NCBI GenBank assembly: GCA_902812415.1
Contig: CADDZJ010000003.1
Span: forward strand, 91,872-155,871
Origin: Acidobacteriota bacterium
GTDB taxonomy: Bacteria; Acidobacteriota; Terriglobia; UBA7540
DNA: 64,000 bases
Direction: 5' to 3'
Position numbers and translations under genes: made by a program. Each line of letters begins with the position of its first letter. Positions within the stretch are counted from its first letter, which is position 1. Positions 25,617 to 34,594 of the stretch are shown piece after piece. The notes under the pieces were generated by a model. That model ran no database searches and was not told where the DNA came from. It saw only the letters and a program-made list of their open reading frames with translations.

Positions 25617-26242
25617 CCGAGCAACTCCTTAAGGGCCTCTTCAGAAATAGGCCCATGGCGTAGGACGCGCGGATGATCCCCCGCCAGGTCTACCACGGTG
25701 GATGCCTCGTCGCTGCCGGTAGACCCTCCATCCAGTATGAGAGGCAGATGGCGGCCAATCTGCTCGTCCACCTCGGCAGCCGTCTTGCAAACGTGGTGAT
25801 CGGAAAGATTGGCGCTGGTTCCGGTCAGCGGCCTTCCTGCGGCCGCGATGAGCGCAACCGCCAGCGGCGCGCGCGGCCAGCGCAATCCAACATTGCCGGT
25901 GTTGCCGGTCACCTTGAGGGGGATGAGCTTTGAAGCAGGCACCACCAGCGTCAGCGGGCCGGGCCAGTACTTCTCGGCAAGTTCAAAGAAGAGGTGCGGA
26001 GGATCATTCGTGAGTTCAATGGCTTGGTCAATTGAACTCACCAGCAGCGGCAGCGGCCGGTTAAAGGCGCGCCCCTTGACGCGAAAAACCTCAGCCACGG
26101 CGGAAAGATTGAACGGATCCGCGCCTAAACCGTAAACCGTATCCGTTGGAAACGCCACCACTTTGCCATCGGTAATCAGCCGGGTGGCGCACTCCAAAAC
26201 GTATTCCAGTCTTGAGCCTTCAACTTTCAAAATCTCTGCCAT
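25613..26242 (-). CDS. tsaC: L-threonylcarbamoyladenylate synthase (TsaC/Sua5 family)
   Basis: 209 residues of the YrdC fold. It makes threonylcarbamoyl-AMP from threonine, bicarbonate and ATP, the first step of t6A modification at tRNA position 37. Visible motifs: VAFPTDTVYGLGADPFN, VKGRAFNRPLPLLV (the Lys-Arg binding region), WPGPLTLVVPA, VGLRWPRAP, and the conserved TGTSANLS. The C-terminal Sua5 domain is absent, as in short TsaC proteins. It overlaps the DUF218 gene by four bases, so the two are translationally coupled. Confidence 0.93.
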   Translation of the reverse strand: MAEILKVEGSRLEYVLECATRLITDGKVVAFPTDTVYGLGADPFNLSAVAEVFRVKGRAFNRPLPLLVSSIDQAIELTNDPPHLFFELAEKYWPGPLTLVVPASKLIPLKVTGNTGNVGLRWPRAPLAVALIAAAGRPLTGTSANLSDHHVCKTAAEVDEQIGRHLPLILDGGSTGSDEASTVVDLAGDHPRVLRHGPISEEALKELLG

Positions 26243-26401
26243 AAAGCTTTACCGTTCGCCAATTTGCGCGTGGCGCTGACCGTAGCACAGGCCGGAATTC
26301 GCGTCAAGCCGATATCCCTGAAGATACCACTCGGAGGGGGCAGCATCGGCAAATTTCTTGCCGACGCCGTAGCCCGAAACGATGTGAACAATTCGGATGA
26401 G

Positions 26402-29032
26402 TTATTGGCTGGAGAGAAACAATTGCTGGAAGCCGAGCGCATTCACATCCGTGAAACGTGGAGTGCCGGGGGGAAGGTCAGAAATGTTTTGAAAATCTGC
26501 ATCAAAGCTATAACCGCGAGTCGGCGGGCTATAAACGGTAGTGCAGCACTTGAATACTCCGGTTGCCTGACGGGAATAGTAGAAATCTGCAATGGAACCC
26601 TTGTAGTAAAGCGTCTGGCCACCCCAGTTTTCGAGCATACGCAAGAAGTTATGCACGCCGCCGTCGGTGCCAAAGTCCTGCGAAATAGAGTAACCATAAA
26701 TCGGACTTGTCCCTCCCGATTGAAATGTCTGAAAAGGCACGTTGGTGCCCCCCATCACAGCGGTACGGTAGTAGGTAGTCGATGCAGGGCGGTTGCCGGG
26801 GTTGGTAGGCGAAGTAAAGCTTTCAAGGTCTGTCCAGCTATTGGAAAGCAGCGTGACGGCGTCTCCCATCACTGCAGACGGAACATGGCAAGCGCCCGGA
26901 ATATCGCTAAATGATGAGCCTCCGGCTGGCGCGGCATTATAATCACCGAGGAGATAAACAGGATTTTCCGCCGCGACAGTGAATCCTCCTGAGCCGTTTG
27001 ACCCTTCAGGCGTCGAACAGTTTGCCACATTCAAAGGAGGCAGATTCCCCAGTGTTCCATCCATCAAACGCAAGGCGCGCCGGAAGAAGATAACGGGATT
27101 TTTTTCAGCCTGCCCGGCCGAGAGCGTGGTTCTGGGAGTAGCGGTGGGACCGAGTGGCGCAATACTCTGGCAAGGATAGAGCGGAGAAGTGGCGCTGGCG
27201 CATGAGGGTTTCGCGCCATAGGTATCAAACGAATCCTGGTTCCAATTGCTTGTGCCCGCGTTGGCTCCGTCCACGTCTTCGGGAGCTTCCATCGCGCCAT
27301 CCGGAGCGCCGGTAGGCGAAGCAGGGTTCACAATATCCTCGTTGCCGAACATGCCCGTTTCTCCGACCCCAGGAGCAAAGTTACCCCGCCGGTCCGAAAA
27401 ATAAACGATATAACCTCCGTTATTCAGCGCCATCGTTCCGCTGCTGCCGAACTGTCCGGCAAACCAGCGCTGAAGATTCGCAACATCCAATTCAACAACG
27501 CTCATCACTCCATTGAGGTAAATATTTCCATCATTGACGTCGCGTAAACTTCCCTCGCGGGTGTCGTACATGTTGATCGGGACGTAATCATAGGGGTTCA
27601 GGCTGCCCACCGGGTTTGTGACACACGGACCTGACTTCGCACCAGGAGTCAAGCCCGGATTAGGATTGCAGTTATAACGATTGGGCTCTTCCAGATGAAC
27701 AATAGGATGGTTTGTGCACGAAAGAGGCAAAGTGCTATTGGCCGTGATGCCCTGTTTAAGGATTTCTGTGGTCACATTTTGCCAGGCGCCAGAACTTACT
27801 TGAATATCGATCTCAATGTATCCGCCAATCAGAGATATATTCGCAGGAATCAGAAAATCATTGTCCTGTTCAAGGATGGCGCGCAGCGGCTTACCCTTAA
27901 ACGTCGGTACTGAGCCGGGAGACAGCGCGAGAGGCGCATGGCAAGGGTCCACTGTATACCAGGTAATCGGGAACGCTGTGTTCAGCGAAACCGCGCCCGA
28001 GGGGTTCGGAAGACTGTTTGCACTATCCGAGAGAAGAATCCGCATGCTGGCCTGATTTTCCAGGCGGGCCTGCGCGAGCAACGGCGTATCTGCCCCTTGA
28101 GCGCGTTCAATAATCGAAATGGGGGCGGCGCCCTGAAAGGCGATGGCCATATTGAGCTGCTTAACGCCCGTGGCAGAAGTCTGAATATTCCCGTAATACG
28201 TGTTGAGCGAGAGCGCCTTCCAGCCAGAGTTAGGAGCGCTGCCCAGCCCTCCGGTCAGGCTGCCTTCGTTCCGGGCCAGGGGACGATAATTACCCGGCGT
28301 GGTCACCACATTGACGTTTCCATTGTAGCTGGCGGAGGTTGTCCAGCCATTCGAGAGCTGCGCCCGAATCACATTCTGGTAGGCGGTTACCTTCGAAGGG
28401 AGCGTCAAGTTGCTGCCATCGCCCTCAGCCAGATAAAGATTACCGTTGGTGGCTACGCGGCCACCGAAGCTGAAGTCAGGCCCCGCAAAAAAGGAGAGGT
28501 CATTGTTCGAGAAGATGCCAAATTCAAAGATAGGCACCGCAACTTCCTGAATCTCCCGCACCAGTTTAACCTCGGTGTTGTCGGCGCCTTCCGCAATGGC
28601 CGTCAAGGTGAAGTGGGTAATCGCGCCCTGCAGTCCCGCCAGTGGACCGCTGCCTCCAATCGTGCCGGAGGTCGATAAGAGGCCTCCGTTGGAGTTAGTC
28701 TGATAGCCGATGTAATAACCGCCTGAAGGAAACTGGCCGCCGGCTGGCGGGAAAATCACGCCTGGAATAGCCGGCGGCTGGGTATCTAAAGCATTGATCT
28801 GCGCAGGCGTCGGCGAGGCGGTATGAGAAAAAAGCGTGTCGATCTGCGCGCTCATGTTCTCCAGCGCTCCCTCAGCCCCATAGAAAGCCACCGAATTATC
28901 CACTCCGCTCGCCACCGTCTTCTGTTCATCCATCACCATATAGATGAACCCGGCCGCTGCAAGCGAAAAAATGGTGAGCGTCAACAACGTGACGATCAAG
29001 GCGATCCCGGATTGTTTTCTGCGGCTTGGCAT
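26402..29032 (-). CDS. Very large PilX-type minor pilin-associated protein (876 aa)
   Basis: Last gene of the left minor-pilin set. The N-terminus is a PilX-like signal, short basic MPSRRKQSG then IALIVTLLTLTIFSLAAAGFIYMVMDEQ, which keeps the IAL pattern but lacks Glu5. Most PilX proteins are under 200 residues; this one has about 840 beyond the helix. The large region is Gly/Ser/Asn-rich, with a FGGRVATNGNLYLAEGD-type section, a WFAGQFG...YIVYFSDRRGNFAPG section and a cysteine-poor C-terminal domain ending QQLFLSSQ. I recognise no known adhesin fold. AGGGGA precedes the ATG. It may carry the surface-binding role usually held by PilY1, which is not encoded here. Confidence 0.78.
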   Translation of the reverse strand: MPSRRKQSGIALIVTLLTLTIFSLAAAGFIYMVMDEQKTVASGVDNSVAFYGAEGALENMSAQIDTLFSHTASPTPAQINALDTQPPAIPGVIFPPAGGQFPSGGYYIGYQTNSNGGLLSTSGTIGGSGPLAGLQGAITHFTLTAIAEGADNTEVKLVREIQEVAVPIFEFGIFSNNDLSFFAGPDFSFGGRVATNGNLYLAEGDGSNLTLPSKVTAYQNVIRAQLSNGWTTSASYNGNVNVVTTPGNYRPLARNEGSLTGGLGSAPNSGWKALSLNTYYGNIQTSATGVKQLNMAIAFQGAAPISIIERAQGADTPLLAQARLENQASMRILLSDSANSLPNPSGAVSLNTAFPITWYTVDPCHAPLALSPGSVPTFKGKPLRAILEQDNDFLIPANISLIGGYIEIDIQVSSGAWQNVTTEILKQGITANSTLPLSCTNHPIVHLEEPNRYNCNPNPGLTPGAKSGPCVTNPVGSLNPYDYVPINMYDTREGSLRDVNDGNIYLNGVMSVVELDVANLQRWFAGQFGSSGTMALNNGGYIVYFSDRRGNFAPGVGETGMFGNEDIVNPASPTGAPDGAMEAPEDVDGANAGTSNWNQDSFDTYGAKPSCASATSPLYPCQSIAPLGPTATPRTTLSAGQAEKNPVIFFRRALRLMDGTLGNLPPLNVANCSTPEGSNGSGGFTVAAENPVYLLGDYNAAPAGGSSFSDIPGACHVPSAVMGDAVTLLSNSWTDLESFTSPTNPGNRPASTTYYRTAVMGGTNVPFQTFQSGGTSPIYGYSISQDFGTDGGVHNFLRMLENWGGQTLYYKGSIADFYYSRQATGVFKCCTTVYSPPTRGYSFDADFQNISDLPPGTPRFTDVNALGFQQLFLSSQ

Positions 29033-29090
29033 GACGTTTTCCCCTCATATGGCTCCCGCCCTCAGCGGCTCTCGGCGCGTCGGAACGTTT

Positions 29091-30260
29091 TTAATATTTA
29101 TCTACATACTCCAGGTTACGAAGCGTAATCGCTGAAGCAACTGAGTTGCTGTAATACTGGCGACTTCTCCGCAAGGCGTGGCTTGATATTCCGGAGATCC
29201 ACAGATTCACCTTGCTGATCTGGTTCGGATTGGGCGGGCTTGGCAGGTTGGTATTCCCCGCCCCTCCCGTCGACAGATCATAGGTGAATTGCAGGTTATC
29301 AATTCCGTAAGCGACAGGATTGGGCGCACTGTTGTCCAGTTCGCGCATCAACGTGTATGGATGCGCCGGATTCGAGTTATCGAGATAATAGGTGATCATG
29401 TCCACTTTAGTCAGCGTCACCGGAGGATACCTTCCTCCAGACTGCAAACTGTCAATGGTTCCGCCGCACCCTGGCGCGCCAGCACACACCTGATCCAGAC
29501 CAAGCGGGTCTGACACGAAATAAAGAATGTTGCTGTTCGTATCGACTTGAGTCACCATTCCCAGAGCGTAGCCCGCACTGCTCGAAAACATCATCAGGTC
29601 GCCGACATTCACGTTATAAGCGCCTCCGGGCGCCATCGTGCAGTTTTGAGTGCAGGTTGGAGGTCCCGGGACGTTAACGCTGACGGTATAGCCGCTGGAT
29701 GAAGACGATGTGATATTCGCCACGGGCAGATTCTGGGAAATCCAGCGCTCATCTGTCGTAAGGATGGTCACCTCATCAGAAAGTTTGCCGTTGATGAATC
29801 CACTCAAGCCCTGACCCGGCGTGATCACGGAAAGAACAATGCCGCCGCTGCCATTGCCGGTGGAGGGAAAAACCGTCTTGCCGGGTCCCGGGCGTTTCAC
29901 GCTCGTGATGCCGTTCATGCTGGGTATCGGAACTCCTCCAATGGGAATCGAAGTCCCAGCCGCGTAAAAATCACGCGCGATCAGGTCTGCGGAAGCGCGC
30001 AGATTTTCATTGACCTCCGACATGGCGGAAACGCTTTCCGTCATGCTCTGAAGATCATTCAAGAAGCCGAAAGCCACACCCAGTAAAACGACGGTGAGGG
30101 CCAGCGCCACCAGCACTTCGATAAGAGCCATGCCTTGATCTGACGCCCAATGCGGCTTGGGCAACCCTGCCCTGTGACAGGCGCCTGATCGGCAAAGCAG
30201 CGTTGACCGCGGAAGTGAGAATCTCTGTTCCATCTGTAGCTTCGTCAACTGATCAGACAT
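29091..30260 (-). CDS. PilW-type minor pilin (left set)
   Basis: 389 residues. The prepilin signal G|MALIEVLVALALTVVLLGVAFGFL has Glu5, preceded by a long leader of about 43 residues from the ATG at 30260. The leader begins MSDQLTKLQMEQRF and is partly Cys- and Arg-rich. The stalk (SMTESVSAMSEVNENLRASADLIARDFYAAG) matches PilW. The large beta-rich head ends with a PilW-like segment (VDMITYYLDNSNPAHPYTLMRELD..., VAYGIDNLQFTYDL, ISKVNLWISGISSH). Its start overlaps the PilV-type stop by eight bases. It is part of the tip or priming complex of a type IV filament. Confidence 0.83.
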   Translation of the reverse strand: MSDQLTKLQMEQRFSLPRSTLLCRSGACHRAGLPKPHWASDQGMALIEVLVALALTVVLLGVAFGFLNDLQSMTESVSAMSEVNENLRASADLIARDFYAAGTSIPIGGVPIPSMNGITSVKRPGPGKTVFPSTGNGSGGIVLSVITPGQGLSGFINGKLSDEVTILTTDERWISQNLPVANITSSSSSGYTVSVNVPGPPTCTQNCTMAPGGAYNVNVGDLMMFSSSAGYALGMVTQVDTNSNILYFVSDPLGLDQVCAGAPGCGGTIDSLQSGGRYPPVTLTKVDMITYYLDNSNPAHPYTLMRELDNSAPNPVAYGIDNLQFTYDLSTGGAGNTNLPSPPNPNQISKVNLWISGISSHALRRSRQYYSNSVASAITLRNLEYVDKY

Positions 30261-30762
30261 AAGGGGAGATGTAGCAATTCAATTGATAGCTTCCTGTCAC
30301 ATTTGTGGGCGTCAGATAAGTGATCGTGATGGTGATTTGTTTTAAGACGTTGCTGATCGTCGTGATTTTGATCTCTCGCTTATACCCATTCAGTGGGACG
30401 GCCACGCCGTCCGAAAGCATGCCGTCCGGCCCTGGCATGATGATGGTTTCCACCGGTCCGTCGTCGGCTGTATTAACCATGCCATCGCTGCCGGGACTCG
30501 TAAGAGGTTGGGGACCATCAAGAAAAATGCCGCCATTGCTGATGTTGTTAATCTGATTCCAAGTGAGTGTTTCATTGTTTCGCGCCGTGAGCACATCTTC
30601 CATGGCCTCTCGGGCTTTCTGACGAGCAAGCGCCTCCTGCTGACAGGACATGACAACGGTCATGCCCTGACCATACATATAGGCCAAACTCAGGAGACCA
30701 ACGGTCAGGATGACTCCTGAAATCATGACCTCGATCAATCCGAAACCACGTTCGCTGTTCAT
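30253..30762 (-). CDS. PilV-type minor pilin (left set)
   Basis: 169 residues with a very short leader: MNSERG|FGLIEVMISGVILTVGLLSLAYMYGQ, Glu5 present, followed by the stalk CQQEALARQKAREAMEDVLTARN characteristic of PilV. The head is small and ends YQLNCYISPYV. The gene is second in the left set, 51 bp after the FimT/GspH-type gene, and its end overlaps the PilW-type start. It is expected to help initiate filament assembly. Confidence 0.85.
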   Translation of the reverse strand: MNSERGFGLIEVMISGVILTVGLLSLAYMYGQGMTVVMSCQQEALARQKAREAMEDVLTARNNETLTWNQINNISNGGIFLDGPQPLTSPGSDGMVNTADDGPVETIIMPGPDGMLSDGVAVPLNGYKREIKITTISNVLKQITITITYLTPTNVTGSYQLNCYISPYV

Positions 30763-30813
30763 GGCAACGAGCCTCCTCTCCTCACCTGCGATAGCCTTTC
30801 CCCGTTCGGATGT

Positions 30814-31392
30814 TCAAAACCAACGGGTTCCGTTATAGCTGTACCCTTTGATTCTCGCCGTGGCGCCCATTACAGTTACTGCCCTCGCGGCCGACGGCTT
30901 GCCTAGGATGCCCATGAAAACCGTTCCATTCACCAACCGTCCCATCCCATCCGTCGCAGTATCATCCCCCAGGAAGATCACCGTATTCCCGCCCGCAAAA
31001 TTAACAGGAAGTCCGTTTCCAAACCCGTCCGGCGTATCGGGTACCGTGGGAAACACCGTATAGATCACTCCCTGGCTGAGAAAGTTATCCGCGATCGGTG
31101 TGAGCGCCCCGTCCAGTTCTTGCCTCACAACGGTGATCTCATTGGCGCCTTTGAAGGTGACGATGAAATTCCGCCGCTGGTCAATAGCTGCTTGCCTGGC
31201 CTGGCGAAGCTGCGCCACAACCAGTTCAACGGAATTATCGGCGCGGACGCCGGGAAGAATATCCGTGACAATTTCGGTCGCCATTCCTGTCGCAATTGCG
31301 AGAATGAGAATGACTACCAAAATCTCAATCAGGCTGAATCCAGTCTCACTGCGCTTCAACTGCGCTTGATTTGGGGCAATTGGGCCACTCAT
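30814..31392 (-). CDS. FimT/GspH-type minor pseudopilin (left set)
   Basis: 192 residues from the ATG at 31392; a TTG start at 31434 is possible but unsupported. The leader MSGPIAPNQAQLKRSETG precedes FSLIEILVVILILAIATGMATEIV with Glu5. The stalk is followed by the GspH hallmark LVVAQLRQARQAAIDQRRNFIVTFKGANEITV. The head includes a GFGNGLPVNFAGGNTVIFLGDDTATDGMGR section and ends IKGYSYNGTRWF. It is the first gene of the left set and opens directly onto the 785-bp divergent control region. Confidence 0.85.
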   Translation of the reverse strand: MSGPIAPNQAQLKRSETGFSLIEILVVILILAIATGMATEIVTDILPGVRADNSVELVVAQLRQARQAAIDQRRNFIVTFKGANEITVVRQELDGALTPIADNFLSQGVIYTVFPTVPDTPDGFGNGLPVNFAGGNTVIFLGDDTATDGMGRLVNGTVFMGILGKPSAARAVTVMGATARIKGYSYNGTRWF

Positions 31393-32177
31393 CGGGCATT
31401 TCCCAGTTATTGAATATACAATCCTGAAGTTCAAAACTTTTTATCGGTATTTTGAAAAAAAAAATTAGCTCCTGCTTGACGGAAACTGCTAAGCCTGATA
31501 ACTTGTTAGTAAATAGGAACGCCTGGGTCTCCCTTTATAATGCAGGTTTGGGCGTGACTCTTTCCCCTCGGTTGAAGACGAAATCTCTGAATCGGCCGAG
31601 AAGAATCGTGCTCTTCATCAACTTGCAAAGGCCGCGTACCGTCTACCGCAACCATACGGCTTTCCTTGAACATTCTCTAACATGGACGCAGGCGAAACAG
31701 GCAAGGCATCTGGAAAGGCTCCCTGTCGGCAGCTTAAAGTCGGGCGGAAGCTTGCAGGAATTCAGGCTCCAGCAGCAGAAGCTTCGAGAACCCTTTTCAT
31801 CTTTTCCTGAGAAAGACTCAGAGTTGACTCAATGCGTGACGACAACAAAAAAAATGTTTAGGGTCGGTGAACGCAAGAAAATACCATCTTGCTGAAAGCA
31901 AGGATGTTATTGGCTTCTTATTGGCTTACCTTTGACCAATAATTTCAAAAATTTCTTGTATCTTAAAGAATCTAAATGACTTATGGATTTAATGTGTTCG
32001 TTTCTTGTAATTAAAAGAAAAGAAGGAACTTAACATAAAAATAGGGAAATTGTTCGTCGTCCGACGACATGAAATTAAAAAATAGCGACGCATCGTGACA
32101 TGCACGCTCTACCGAAGAAAAGGCTCTGAAATTGGGGAGTTCTCAGGTCAGAGCCGTCATCCGCCGATGGAGTCTAT
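31393..32177. promoter_or_regulatory. AT-rich divergent control region between the two minor-pilin sets
   Basis: 785 bp without a convincing gene. The part from about 31850 to 32100 is clearly more AT-rich than its surroundings. Features seen: a tandem TTATTGGCTT pair near 31908-31927; an exact 13-base dyad GTCGTCCGACGAC at 32056-32068; and a stem GGCTCTGA/TCAGAGCC at 32122-32155 in the presumed leader of the right set. A 147-residue plus-strand ORF starting at 31452 has no ribosome site and no family resemblance, and is rejected. Promoters for both sets must lie here, but I cannot fix -35/-10 or -24/-12 elements. Confidence 0.6.
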
Positions 32178-32852
32178 ATGGAAACCCCGGAGCAGGGTCA
32201 TGAAATTAAGAATCCGGGCATACAGATGGGATCGGAAAAGGTCTGCGGCTTTTCATTGATCGAACTGATCATCGGGGTGGCGGTGGCCGGCATTATAGCC
32301 GCCATGACAGTGCCGATGGCTCTCACCTCCCTGAAAGACTACCACCTGAATGCGGATGCCGCCAACCTCGCCAACTTCGCCAATGTGGCGAGGATGAAAG
32401 CGGCCTCGCAGTACGCTCCATACCGGCTGAATATCAGCACGACCAATGGGACTTTTACGATGGAAAGACTCTGCGGCGATACCCCTTCTTCCGTGGACAG
32501 CAACTGTTCCGGAGGACTGAATCCTTACAACCCATTCAGCACGCCCCAAATTGACCTTGGAACGCAATACGCAGCCCAGGGTGATGCGTATTCCAGTTGT
32601 CGGCCGAACGGCATTAGCGTGTTCCCCGGGGATATCACCGCCGACCCAGCGAACTGCCCCGCGCTTCTCCAGATTTACTTTAACACCCGCGGCGTGCCTG
32701 TTAACAGCAACGGCGGCCCACTCACCAACAGCGGCGCAGTCGTCTATATCACAAACCCGGATAATCTCGTGGACGCCGTAACTTTTTCCCTGGGCGGGCG
32801 AGTTGCGGTATGGACCTGGAATTCCGGCACATCCCAATGGGTGATGAGGTAG
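32178..32852 (+). CDS. FimT/GspH-type minor pseudopilin (right set)
   Basis: 224 residues. A leader of about 24 residues (METPEQGHEIKNPG...KVCG) precedes FSLIELIIGVAVAGIIAAMTVPMAL with Glu5. The stalk and first strand (DAANLANFANVARMKAASQYAPYRLNI) match GspH/FimT. The head carries two cysteine pairs (RLCGDTPSS, DSNCSGG, SSCRPNG, ANCPALLQIYF) and ends GRVAVWTWNSGTSQWVMR. First gene of the rightward set; the PilV-type start follows 5 bp after its stop. It is clearly different in sequence from its left-set counterpart, so the sets are not a recent duplication. Confidence 0.85.
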   Translation: METPEQGHEIKNPGIQMGSEKVCGFSLIELIIGVAVAGIIAAMTVPMALTSLKDYHLNADAANLANFANVARMKAASQYAPYRLNISTTNGTFTMERLCGDTPSSVDSNCSGGLNPYNPFSTPQIDLGTQYAAQGDAYSSCRPNGISVFPGDITADPANCPALLQIYFNTRGVPVNSNGGPLTNSGAVVYITNPDNLVDAVTFSLGGRVAVWTWNSGTSQWVMR

Positions 32853-32856
32853 AAGA

Positions 32857-33588
32857 ATGAACCCAGCCGGCGAGAATCGCAACCGCGTCATTCGGATTGC
32901 AGCGCGGGACCGCAAAAGAAAGAGCCTGGGGCCGACAGTTGGAAAGAAACTAGAGCTTTCTGAAATGATCCGCCACTCTTCACTCATCACTCGTCACTGG
33001 CATGATGATCGCGGCCTGAGCCTGATTGAAACCATGGTTGCGGTGCTGATCGCTTTGTTCGCAGTTTTCAGCCTGGGAGCCATCATTTTCACCGCTTCGG
33101 TGACCGGCAAAAATCAGGGCTCCGAAGTGACTCGGGCCACCATTTACGCGCAGGATAAGATGGAAAAGCTGCTTTCCCTTGGCGCGCAGACCCAGACTCC
33201 GGTTAATCCTCCTGACTTTTCGAGTTGCACCAAACCCGCGTCCTCACAACCGTCTCAGTGCAACACCACCGGAATTACAGGAAGCAGTTGGGCAACCGGA
33301 TTGCTAGCGGGCGGCTCGATCAGCGCCACAACGCCCAGTTGTTCCTCTGTAAGCCCTGGTTATGCTGACTTTCTGGACGTTAATGGAATTCAGCTTACGG
33401 GAGGCGGTTGCGCAAGCTTCTCTAACATTGCCTATATCCGCGAGTGGCAGATTACGGACCTTGTTTCTCCCACCGGCGGGCCAGCCATGAAACAAATCAC
33501 GGTTGCCGTTTTTGCGTTAAGCGCCGAGAACCCGGTAGGCGGCCAGCCGATTATCGTTCTGACCAGCGTGCTGTCTAATCCCAATTAG
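32857..33588 (+). CDS. PilV-type minor pilin with long leader (right set)
   Basis: 243 residues. GAGGT lies just upstream of the ATG at 32857, right after the previous stop, so this start is supported. It gives a leader of about 53 residues before G|LSLIETMVAVLIALFAVFSLGAII. The end of the leader (MIRHSSLITRHWHDD) comes from a micro-repeated tract (CACTCTTCACTCATCACTCG), and Met37 at 32965 is an alternative start. The mature part has the PilV stalk (NQGSEVTRATIYAQDKMEKLLSLG), several cysteines and ends GQPIIVLTSVLSNPN. Tip or priming component. Confidence 0.82.
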   Translation: MNPAGENRNRVIRIAARDRKRKSLGPTVGKKLELSEMIRHSSLITRHWHDDRGLSLIETMVAVLIALFAVFSLGAIIFTASVTGKNQGSEVTRATIYAQDKMEKLLSLGAQTQTPVNPPDFSSCTKPASSQPSQCNTTGITGSSWATGLLAGGSISATTPSCSSVSPGYADFLDVNGIQLTGGGCASFSNIAYIREWQITDLVSPTGGPAMKQITVAVFALSAENPVGGQPIIVLTSVLSNPN

Positions 33589-33598
33589 AAGCGATGCC

Positions 33599-34591
33599 AT
33601 GAAGATACAACCTCAGATCAATTTAACCGCCGCTGTTGACGCAAGACATCGCGCCGAAATTGCGAAGGGCCTTCTCGGAAATCGCCCGTGGCAGTCATTC
33701 CCGCGCAAGCGGGAATCCATGAGCCAGACCTCCGCCGCCAGAAAGCGAGAACAGGAATCGATCCTCTCCACGGCTGGCTTTTCAATGCTGGAGCTGCTGG
33801 TCAGCGTTGCCATCATCACGTTGATTATGGGCGCGGTGTTCCAATTTATGGCCCAGGTTCAGAAGAGATACCAGGGCAATCAGGTAACCACCGAATCCAA
33901 TCAAAGCGCGCGCGCCGCCCTGGAGGTGATGACCCAGGAGATTGGCCAGGCGGGGTATAACTCAAATCCAAATCCCAATACCAGTCAGCCCGCTGAAAAT
34001 ACTTACCAACTTCCCTACGTCAACGGCATTCTCTATGATTCTTCACTCACCCAGTCGAACGATCACACGCTGGATTTTTATGGAGACATCAACAACGACG
34101 GGAACCAGGACTACGTGTCCTATAGTCTCTATGCGCCTTCGGGCGCGCCTTCGGTGACCATCAATGGGGTTCCATATACGCTTTACACGCTCTATCGCTC
34201 CTTCACTCAGCTTCCTACGACCACTCCCCCATTGCCGGCCGTCACGAGCCAGCCGGCCTATCCGATGGTGCAGAATGTTCTCTATAACATGGCCAACGGC
34301 AAAGGGCCATCGGGGCAACCCATCTTCAGTTTTTCCGGAACCAGCCAGATTTTGATCGTGCCGAACAACATCACGGTGGTGGGTACGGTGGTCATCAATC
34401 TTTGCGTGGCAGTGAACCCTGAGAGTCTGGAAACGGGCGCCGTGCAATGGTACACCATGGCTACCCAGATTCGGCCTGTGAATCTGGCGGCGGGAGCGGA
34501 AATCAATAACGAAAATGCCAGCGTCTATCTGCCAGCGCCTCTGGTGACCAATGCCAGCGCGATCACCATTCCACCCAACTATTATCAGTGA
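33599..34591 (+). CDS. PilW-type minor pilin with REP-derived leader (right set)
   Basis: 330 residues from ATG 33599; Met41 at 33719 is an equally good start and gives a normal 20-residue leader. Between them lies the exact 25-bp REP palindrome, translated as SFPRKRES. The mature N-terminus is FSMLELLVSVAIITLIMGAVFQF with Glu5, then the PilW stalk QVTTESNQSARAALEVMTQEIGQAGY. The head contains a DYVSYSLYAPSGAP section and ends with VINLCVAVNPESLETGAVQWYTM...QIRPVNL, resembling PilW heads. It is followed by the PilX-type gene after 3 bp. Confidence 0.82.
   Translation: MKIQPQINLTAAVDARHRAEIAKGLLGNRPWQSFPRKRESMSQTSAARKREQESILSTAGFSMLELLVSVAIITLIMGAVFQFMAQVQKRYQGNQVTTESNQSARAALEVMTQEIGQAGYNSNPNPNTSQPAENTYQLPYVNGILYDSSLTQSNDHTLDFYGDINNDGNQDYVSYSLYAPSGAPSVTINGVPYTLYTLYRSFTQLPTTTPPLPAVTSQPAYPMVQNVLYNMANGKGPSGQPIFSFSGTSQILIVPNNITVVGTVVINLCVAVNPESLETGAVQWYTMATQIRPVNLAAGAEINNENASVYLPAPLVTNASAITIPPNYYQ
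33694..33718. repeat. 25-bp REP-type palindrome, copy inside a prepilin leader
   Basis: It is the exact reverse complement of positions 3834-3858 (GTCATTCCCGC...GCGGGAATCC). It lies in frame within the PilW-type gene, upstream of the prepilin cleavage site. Confidence 0.8.
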
Positions 34592-34594
34592 GAA

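Noticed and set aside
31452..31895. 147-residue ORF in the divergent pilin control region
   Set aside because: Begins in an A-run without a Shine-Dalgarno; composition unlike the neighbouring genes; no recognisable domain.
32100..32177. Possible riboswitch in front of the right minor-pilin set
   Set aside because: A short stem is present, but I cannot fit the conserved cores of the c-di-GMP or other riboswitch classes I know.
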